DNA of 64,000 bases from contig JARSSP010000024.1 in assembly GCA_029624675.1 (NCBI GenBank), positions 57,575-121,574 of the forward strand, in the 5' to 3' direction. This stretch comes from Candidatus Contendibacter sp. Lineage in GTDB: Bacteria > Pseudomonadota > Gammaproteobacteria > Competibacterales > Competibacteraceae. The notes beneath the pieces are model-generated. The model searched no databases, had not been told where the DNA came from, and saw nothing but the letters and a program-made list of their open reading frames with translations. Of the stretch, positions 58,867-64,000 are shown piece after piece. The translations under genes and the position numbers were made by a program. Positions within the stretch are counted from its first letter, which is position 1; every line of letters begins with the position of its first letter.

Positions 58867-59985
58867 ATGAATCGAACCGGAACCGTGTTGCTGGAATTCG
58901 ACCCCAACCTGAACCAGTTGCGCAAGGATAAGAAGCTGTGGGATGGGCTATCCGCCGTGGCGCAAGTCGGCGACACGCTCTGGATCGCCAACGACGAAGC
59001 CTTGAGCCTGGAACAGCTCTTCCGGCGGGATGAAACCAGCAACGGCGCAATTCGCTACGCCAACCATCGGCAATTCCCGTTGAGTGATTTTCTTGAACTG
59101 CCGGCGCCGCCCGAGGCGGACGGCAAGATCGAGGAAGCCGACATCGAGGGACTCGACTATAACGGCGGCTATCTCTGGCTGGTCGGCTCGCATAGCCTGA
59201 AACGCGACAAGCCGAAGCAGGAAAACTCCATCGAAAAGAACGCCGAACGTCTGGCCAAGGTCAGCCGCGACGGCAACCGTTTTTTGCTGGCGCGCATTCC
59301 CCTGGACCCCAGCACGCAATCGCCGAAAAAGATGGTCGAACAGAACGGCCATTCACGCACCGCCGCGCGCTTGGCCGGCAGCCAGAAAAGCAACGCGCTG
59401 ACCAGGGCATTGGCGGGCGACGAACACCTGGGACCGTTCCTTGCTATTCCCAGCAAGGACAACGGTTTCGATATCGAAGGGCTGGCCGTCGTCGGCGACC
59501 GCGTTTTCGTCGGACTGCGCGGTCCGGTGCTGCGCGGCTGGGCGGTCATTCTGGAACTGGCCTTGAAGGAGCAGGATGCTGCCACGCTGACTTTGAAGGA
59601 CATCGGACCGGATGGCCGGCCCTACCGCAAGCACTTTCTGGACCTGGGGGGCCTGGGCGTTCGGGACTTGTGCGCGCAAGGCGACGATTTGCTGGTTCTG
59701 GCGGGTCCGACCATGACGGTGGCCGGACCGCAAAAGGTCTTTCGCTGGTCGGGCGGGGCGCGTCCGCCTCGGGAATCGCTGGTTTTCGGCAAAGATTTAC
59801 CGACCGTGCTGGAACTTCCCGGCGGCGCGGACTCGCCAGCGGGCCAAGACCAGGCCGAGGGGATCACGCTGTTCGCTCCGACCAGCGGCGCGGCCCGCCA
59901 GATTCTGGTGGTTCACGACTCCATCGCTCGAAGCCGGCGACGGGAACCCAGCGGCGTGGAAGCCGACCTTTTCGCGCTGCCTTGA
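58867..59985 (+). CDS. DUF3616 protein
   Basis: A 372-residue soluble protein (MNRTGTVLLEFDPNLNQLRKDKKLWDG) with GGAG 9 nt before the ATG. It has repeated beta-propeller-like segments ('EEADIEGLDYNGGYLWLVGSHSLKRDK', 'DNGFDIEGLAVVGDRVFVGLRGPVLRGWAVILEL', 'GGLGVRDLCAQGDDLLVLAGPTM'), the pattern of DUF3616. No signal peptide is seen, and the function is unknown. It is divergent from the sigma-54 activator gene, with about 175 nt between that contain no other gene. Confidence 0.88.
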   Translation: MNRTGTVLLEFDPNLNQLRKDKKLWDGLSAVAQVGDTLWIANDEALSLEQLFRRDETSNGAIRYANHRQFPLSDFLELPAPPEADGKIEEADIEGLDYNGGYLWLVGSHSLKRDKPKQENSIEKNAERLAKVSRDGNRFLLARIPLDPSTQSPKKMVEQNGHSRTAARLAGSQKSNALTRALAGDEHLGPFLAIPSKDNGFDIEGLAVVGDRVFVGLRGPVLRGWAVILELALKEQDAATLTLKDIGPDGRPYRKHFLDLGGLGVRDLCAQGDDLLVLAGPTMTVAGPQKVFRWSGGARPPRESLVFGKDLPTVLELPGGADSPAGQDQAEGITLFAPTSGAARQILVVHDSIARSRRREPSGVEADLFALP

Positions 59986-60019
59986 ACGTAACCGCCCGGA
60001 TTTCCTGGTGGTTTCGCTC

Positions 60020-60185
60020 CGTATCGATGGGTTTCGCTACGCTCTACCCATCCTACAACTTACGTAATCGTTGCCTCGTATCGATGGGTTTCGCTGCGTT
60101 CAACCCATCCTACAACTTACGTAACCGCCGCCCCGTATCGATGGGTTTCGCTACGCTCTATCCATCCTACAACTGACGGAACCGT
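60020..60185. repeat. Three tandem copies of a 57-bp repeat
   Basis: Units start at 60020, 60077 and 60134. Each begins CGTATCGATGGGTTTCGCT and contains the inverted repeat GATGGGT...ACCCATC followed by CTACAACT. The unit resembles the dispersed GTAGGATGGGTT...AACCCATC palindromes common in proteobacteria, here in head-to-tail array. No gene lies in 59986-60278. Confidence 0.85.
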
Positions 60186-60222
60186 TCGGTTTCCTCCGAT
60201 CCGACAATGCACAAAATTTTCT

Positions 60223-60275
60223 TTGCGCAATAAAAATTTTGCGCTATGATTTCTTAGCGCAAACCTGGAGGGGGA
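60223..60275 (+). promoter_or_regulatory. Promoter and operator for the ATPase/TPR gene pair
   Basis: TTGCGC (60223-60228), 16-nt spacer and TATGAT (60245-60250) form a plausible sigma-70 promoter. The element GCGCAA occurs in an inverted pair spanning the spacer (60225-60230 and 60239-60244, as TTGCGC) and again at 60257-60262, giving three half-sites that suggest a repressor operator. A strong ribosome site (GGAGGGGG, 60267-60274) precedes the GTG at 60279. The stretch is AT-rich. Confidence 0.6.
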
Positions 60276-60278
60276 TTC

Positions 60279-61514
60279 GTGGACAACATCGCGGGGCCGC
60301 CGGTCGAAGGCGACAATTTCTTTGGCCGCGAGGCTGACATCAACACCTTGCGGGAACTGCTCGAACATCACGACCTGCTGCTGCTCGGGCCGCGCCGCAT
60401 CGGCAAGACTTCAATCGCCCGCGCCCTGATGCGGGTCATGCGCGAGGCTGGGTGGCGGGTCGTCGAGATCAACGTCGCCACATGCGACGACGAACGCGCC
60501 TTTGTCGAGAAGCTGGAAACCGCCTTGCGCCAAGAGACCGCCTCGCTCGGCGACAAGCTTTGGGACTCGGTCGGCACCTCACTCAATGCGATCCGCGCGC
60601 GAATCCAGGTGATCCGAATCCCGGTTCCCGGCGCCGGTTCGCTCGGCGTCGAACTGCGCGCCGCGCCGACCAAGGATTGGGCGACCGTCGCCAGCGAACT
60701 GGTCGCGCTGATCGCGGGGCTCGATCAGCGCTGGCTGATCTACGTCGATGAGCTGCCGATCATGCTCCTGACCCGCATCATTCGCGGCGACCCGACGACC
60801 GGCGTGGAGCGCGTGCGCCGCTTCCTCGACTGGTTTCGCAACGACGTGCGGGGGCTGCCGGGCGCGGCGCGGGTGCGCTGGCTCGTTTCGGGTTCGATCG
60901 GTCTGGACACGCTGGTGCAGCAGCACGCCATGGCCGACACCATCAACACGCTCCGCCAGGTCACCTTGCCGCCCTTCAGCGAACCGGAGGTGATCGCGAT
61001 GCTCGATCGGCTGGGCGCGCGCTACGGGCTGGCGCTGGCCGCCGCCGACGCCACGGCGCTCCTCGCCGGGATTCAGTGGCTGCAACCGTACTACGTCCAA
61101 CTCGCGTTCAGTGAGCTGCGCGGTCTGCTCGCCGCGCAACCCGGAGCCGCGCCGGGCACGCTGATCGACGCCACCATCGAGCAAGTCGCACAATCGGCGG
61201 CCTACAACGATTTCCACCATTGGGAAAAGCGCCTGGCTGACCAGCTTGCGCCGGCGACAGCGGGACATGCCCGCGCCCTGCTCGGCCAAGCGGCGGCGAC
61301 CCGCGAGGGGGCCAGGGTTGAGTTGCTGCTGGCGACGCTGGCCGAGCGCCTGCCGAACGCCACCGCCGAGGAAGTGCAGCGACTCTTTGTCGATCTGCGC
61401 GACATCCTGCTGCGCGACGGCTACTGGGGCGCCAACGAGGACGCCGAAGGACGGCGCTACCGCTTCCTGCTCGAACCGCTGCGGCGCTGGTGGCTGCGAC
61501 GGAACACGCCATGA
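60279..61514 (+). CDS. P-loop ATPase of the archaeal-ATPase/STAND-like group
   Basis: A 411-residue soluble ATPase with a GTG start. 'NFFGREADINTLRELLEHHDLLLLGPRRIGKTS' gives the GR-E motif and Walker A (residues 37-45). Walker B is 'LIYVDELP' (about 156-160), with a sensor segment 'VRWLVSGSIGLD'. The C-terminal half is helical and ends with 'LRDGYWGANEDAEGRRYRFLLEPLRRWW', a degenerate winged-helix-like end common in these ATPases. It overlaps the next gene as ATGA, so the two proteins are made together. The function is unknown; such NTPases are often signal-transducing or defence regulators. Confidence 0.8.
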   Translation: MDNIAGPPVEGDNFFGREADINTLRELLEHHDLLLLGPRRIGKTSIARALMRVMREAGWRVVEINVATCDDERAFVEKLETALRQETASLGDKLWDSVGTSLNAIRARIQVIRIPVPGAGSLGVELRAAPTKDWATVASELVALIAGLDQRWLIYVDELPIMLLTRIIRGDPTTGVERVRRFLDWFRNDVRGLPGAARVRWLVSGSIGLDTLVQQHAMADTINTLRQVTLPPFSEPEVIAMLDRLGARYGLALAAADATALLAGIQWLQPYYVQLAFSELRGLLAAQPGAAPGTLIDATIEQVAQSAAYNDFHHWEKRLADQLAPATAGHARALLGQAAATREGARVELLLATLAERLPNATAEEVQRLFVDLRDILLRDGYWGANEDAEGRRYRFLLEPLRRWWLRRNTP

Positions 61515-64000
61515 ACACGTCGACCACGGGTCCGCGCCATTACAACCCCGACTGGCTCGACGACGACGCCCTGGTCGCCGGTTTCGTCGCCCGGCAAAGC
61601 GAATTCGCCTTCCTGCGCGACGAACTCGCCCGCGCGCCACGCGTCGGCAGTGTCCAGCACCATCTGCTGGTCGGGCCGCGCGGCAGCGGCAAGACCACCT
61701 TGCTGAAGCGCCTCGCGGTCGCCATCCGGCGCGACGAGGATTTGCGCGATCATCTAGTCGCGCTGTCGTTTCCCGAGGAGTTGTATCAGGTCAAGCACCT
61801 CGCCGATTTCTGGTGGGCCGCTTGCGAAGCCTTGGCCGACGAACTCGACCGGCTCGGGCAGCAGGCCGCGTCGGCACGACTGTACGCGGCGGTCGATGGC
61901 GGTCGCGCCGGAGTCGCCGACGCCCGTTCCGAGGGAATTTCCGACGCTGGCCTGGCGCGGCTGCAAGCCGCTTGCGGCGAACTGGGCCGGCGACCGGTGC
62001 TGCTGGTCGACAATCTCGACCTGGTCTTCCAGCGCATCGACAAATCCGGCCGCAGGCTCAAGGATCCGCACGCGGCCGCCTACTGGGCCCTGCGCGAAGC
62101 CCTGTCCACTACCACCGCGCCCATCGTCATCGGTGGCTCGATCCGCCTTTCGGAGCCGTTCACCGATTACGACAAAGCCTTCTACGACTTTTTCCTGCCC
62201 AAGCGACTCGGCAAGCTGCCACGCGCCGAGGTGTTTCGCGTTCTCGAAACGCTCGCCGAACAGCAGGGCGTACCACAAGTCAAGGAACGACTACTAACTC
62301 GCCCGAGCCGAATCGACGCCCTTTACGAGCTGACGGGCGGCAATCCGCGCGCGCTCGGCCTGATTTTCGAGCTGCTGCGCGAAGGACCCACCAGCCGCGC
62401 GGTGGAAGACTTCGAGCGCCTGATGGACATCACCACGCCCTACTACAAGGCGCGCTTCGAGGATCTTTCGGAGCAGGCGCAAGTGGTGATGCACGCCCTG
62501 GCCGTGCGCCGGCCCAGCGGCGACGGCCTGCGCTTCGGCCACACCGCCGCCGAAATCGGCGCGCACGCCGGTTTGGCGACCAATACCGTCTCGGCGCAGA
62601 TCGACGTACTCGAACGCGAGGGCCTGGTCGAAAAAAACGCCGCGCACGGCCGCACCCAGTACCGCATCGCCGAGCAACTGTTTCGCCTCTGGTTGCAGAT
62701 GCGCGCCACCCGCCGCATCCGCCAGAGCGTCACCGGGCTGAGCGAATTCCTTGAGGCGATGTTCGACCTGGACGAACTGAAAGCCTGCCTGAGCCGGGAA
62801 TCGGGAGCCGGACCGCTCGCCGCCGCGCGTTTGAGTTTCGCCGTCGCCGGCGGCAACGACGCGGCGCCCTTGCGGCGGGGGCTCGAAGCGCGCGGCGCCG
62901 ACTACGTCCTGCAACAGGTCCACGCGGACGGTTCCCGGCTCGACGACTACCTGCCGGCGGGCGATCTGTCAGCCGAACTCGACGCCATCGTCGACCTGCG
63001 CCAGCGTCTGCACGGTTGCGGAGGGGGCGGCCTGACCTCCGCCGAGCAGGACGCGCTCATCGGTTCGCTGGACCTCACGCTGGCCGCCAAGCAGGCCAGC
63101 GTCGAGATGCTTTGCGACCCGGCGCGCGCGCCCGAGGAAGTCGCGCGCCTGCGCGGGCTCTTGGCCGCCGAACGCCGGCGCCTGCGTAGTCGCGGCCTGG
63201 GGGACGACGACCTCGCGCGGCTGTTCCGCCTGCGCGCCAAGGGCTTACTGCCCTTGCCCTGGCTGACCGTCGGCGACACCGTGGTGCCGTTGCTGGAACC
63301 TGACCGCGCCGCCATCGCCGCCCTGATCTGGCGACTGCTCGGCGCGCGGGAGTGGGTAAAATTCGCCGACGACGCCGAGGCGCGGGACTGGCTGGAGTGG
63401 GGCAAGCGGGAGGCGCGCGCCGCCACTTCGACCGAGTGGGCCAACGTCGCCGGTGCGATGCGCCGCGGCGGACGGCTGGCTCCAGCAGCCGAGGCGCTCA
63501 ATCGGGCCTTCCAGATAGGTGAGAGTGCGCGCGCCTGGTTCGAGCGGGGCGCCTTGTTGGATGCCAACAAGGGCGATGCGGCCGACGCCGAGGCGGCCTA
63601 CCGCCGGGCGATCGCACTCGATCCGGCGGATGCCTGGCCGTGGAACAACCTAGGCAACCTGCTCGCCAACAAGCTTCAGCGCTTCGACGAAGCCGAGGCG
63701 GCCTACCGCCGGGCGATCGAACTCGATCCGGCGGATGCCATGCCGTGGAACAACCTGGGCAACCTGCTCGCCAGTAAGCTCCAGCGCTTCGACGAAGCCG
63801 AGGCGACCTACCGCCGGGCGATCGAACTCGATCCGGCGCTTGGCTTGCCATGGAACAACCTGGGCTTCCTGCTCGCTAGCAAGCTCCAGCGCTTCGACGA
63901 AGCCGAGGCTGCCTACCGCCGGGCGACCGAACTCGATCCGTGGTTTGCCTGGCCGTGGAACAACCTGGGCAACCTGCTCGCCGACCCGCTCCAGCGCTTC
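61511..64000 (+). CDS. AAA ATPase - winged helix - TPR protein (partial, runs off right edge)
   Basis: The frame is open for 830 codons to the end of the window. N-terminal ATPase: 'GFVARQSEFAFLRDEL', Walker A LLVGPRGSGKTTLLKRL (55-63) and Walker B 'RPVLLVDNLDLVF' (about 163-172). A winged helix follows at about 345-395 ('TAAEIGAHAGLATNTVSAQIDVLEREGLVEK'), then a helical region with no recognised family. From about residue 656 TPR-like repeats begin; the last four are nearly identical 35-residue units. The layout (NTPase, winged helix, superstructure-forming repeats) is that of STAND regulators, and the preceding coupled ATPase gene makes a two-component module. The C-terminus is not in the window. 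Confidence 0.8.
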   Translation, partial: MNTSTTGPRHYNPDWLDDDALVAGFVARQSEFAFLRDELARAPRVGSVQHHLLVGPRGSGKTTLLKRLAVAIRRDEDLRDHLVALSFPEELYQVKHLADFWWAACEALADELDRLGQQAASARLYAAVDGGRAGVADARSEGISDAGLARLQAACGELGRRPVLLVDNLDLVFQRIDKSGRRLKDPHAAAYWALREALSTTTAPIVIGGSIRLSEPFTDYDKAFYDFFLPKRLGKLPRAEVFRVLETLAEQQGVPQVKERLLTRPSRIDALYELTGGNPRALGLIFELLREGPTSRAVEDFERLMDITTPYYKARFEDLSEQAQVVMHALAVRRPSGDGLRFGHTAAEIGAHAGLATNTVSAQIDVLEREGLVEKNAAHGRTQYRIAEQLFRLWLQMRATRRIRQSVTGLSEFLEAMFDLDELKACLSRESGAGPLAAARLSFAVAGGNDAAPLRRGLEARGADYVLQQVHADGSRLDDYLPAGDLSAELDAIVDLRQRLHGCGGGGLTSAEQDALIGSLDLTLAAKQASVEMLCDPARAPEEVARLRGLLAAERRRLRSRGLGDDDLARLFRLRAKGLLPLPWLTVGDTVVPLLEPDRAAIAALIWRLLGAREWVKFADDAEARDWLEWGKREARAATSTEWANVAGAMRRGGRLAPAAEALNRAFQIGESARAWFERGALLDANKGDAADAEAAYRRAIALDPADAWPWNNLGNLLANKLQRFDEAEAAYRRAIELDPADAMPWNNLGNLLASKLQRFDEAEATYRRAIELDPALGLPWNNLGFLLASKLQRFDEAEAAYRRATELDPWFAWPWNNLGNLLADPLQRF
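63587..64000 (+). repeat. Tandem 105-bp coding repeats in the TPR protein
   Basis: Units begin at 63587, 63692, 63797 and 63902 (each GCCGAGGC..CCTACCGCCGGGCGA), exactly 105 bp apart, and continue to the window edge. They encode 35-residue TPR-like units (AYRRAIELDPADA...WNNLGNLLA.KLQRFDEAEA). DNA identity between units is high, including third codon positions, suggesting recent unit duplication. Confidence 0.9.

Noticed and set aside
60020..60185. CRISPR array
   Set aside because: Units are contiguous 57-bp tandem repeats with no unique spacers, and no cas genes are nearby.
63587..64000. CRISPR-like or satellite repeat at the right edge
   Set aside because: The 105-bp period is in frame and encodes 35-residue TPR units of the ATPase protein.

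Overview
The window is GC-rich, densely coded DNA from a Gram-negative bacterium, most likely a gammaproteobacterium. The phylogenetic guess rests on gene content and is inference: a kdpFABC operon, an alternative N-type F-ATPase, a chlamydial-style V-type ATPase operon, and a DUF3141 (PHA-synthase-like) - phosphate acetyltransferase - acetate kinase - enoyl-ACP reductase cluster. That combination, plus many short palindromic repeats, recalls storage-polymer-accumulating wastewater lineages such as Competibacteraceae, but no marker gene here proves it.

Layout. 0-2.4 kb: an ABC exporter (partial permease plus ATPase) and a CDF metal exporter. 2.5-8 kb: an AT-rich 1810-residue fusion protein with PEP-synthase-type and low-molecular-weight-phosphatase domains. 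8-29.6 kb: a nested locus. The two outer parts are halves of one N-type F-ATPase operon (beta, epsilon, AtpQ, AtpR at 27.2-29.6 kb; a, c, b, alpha, gamma at 8.0-13.5 kb), all on the minus strand and in canonical order. About 13.7 kb lies between them: an arsenic/thiol-redox cluster (arsR, arsC, acr3, TSUP permease, DUF2703, permease, thioredoxin-like proteins, a chimeric CDF/CcdA-like gene) followed by a V-type ATPase operon E-A-B-D-I-K. In that operon subunit D has lost its C-terminal half and is fused in frame to subunit I. A PQQ-type sugar dehydrogenase gene also sits between the F-ATPase c and b genes.

29.6-37.3 kb: methylmalonyl-CoA decarboxylase, an FAD oxidoreductase, an AlaA-type aminotransferase, small conserved proteins and a SPINDLY/OGT-like glycosyltransferase. 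37.2-44.1 kb: an ISL3 transposase remnant, then kdpFABC with a small upstream membrane peptide and a translationally coupled CorA-like protein at its end. 44.2-50.9 kb: zinc-ribbon, DUF2254, frameshifted secreted-protein and coiled-coil genes. 51-58.7 kb: fabI, ackA, pta, DUF3141 and a monooxygenase-like gene, next to a sigma-54 activator gene and a candidate -24/-12 promoter. 58.9-64 kb: a DUF3616 protein, tandem repeats, and a two-gene P-loop ATPase/winged-helix/TPR module that runs off the end.

Functional themes are ion homeostasis (two alternative rotary ATPases, Kdp, CorA-like, CDF), arsenic resistance, and acyl-CoA, acetate and storage-polymer metabolism. The locus also shows repeated remodelling: split operon, gene fusions, a chimeric paralogue, one frameshift, and palindromic repeats inside coding sequences.
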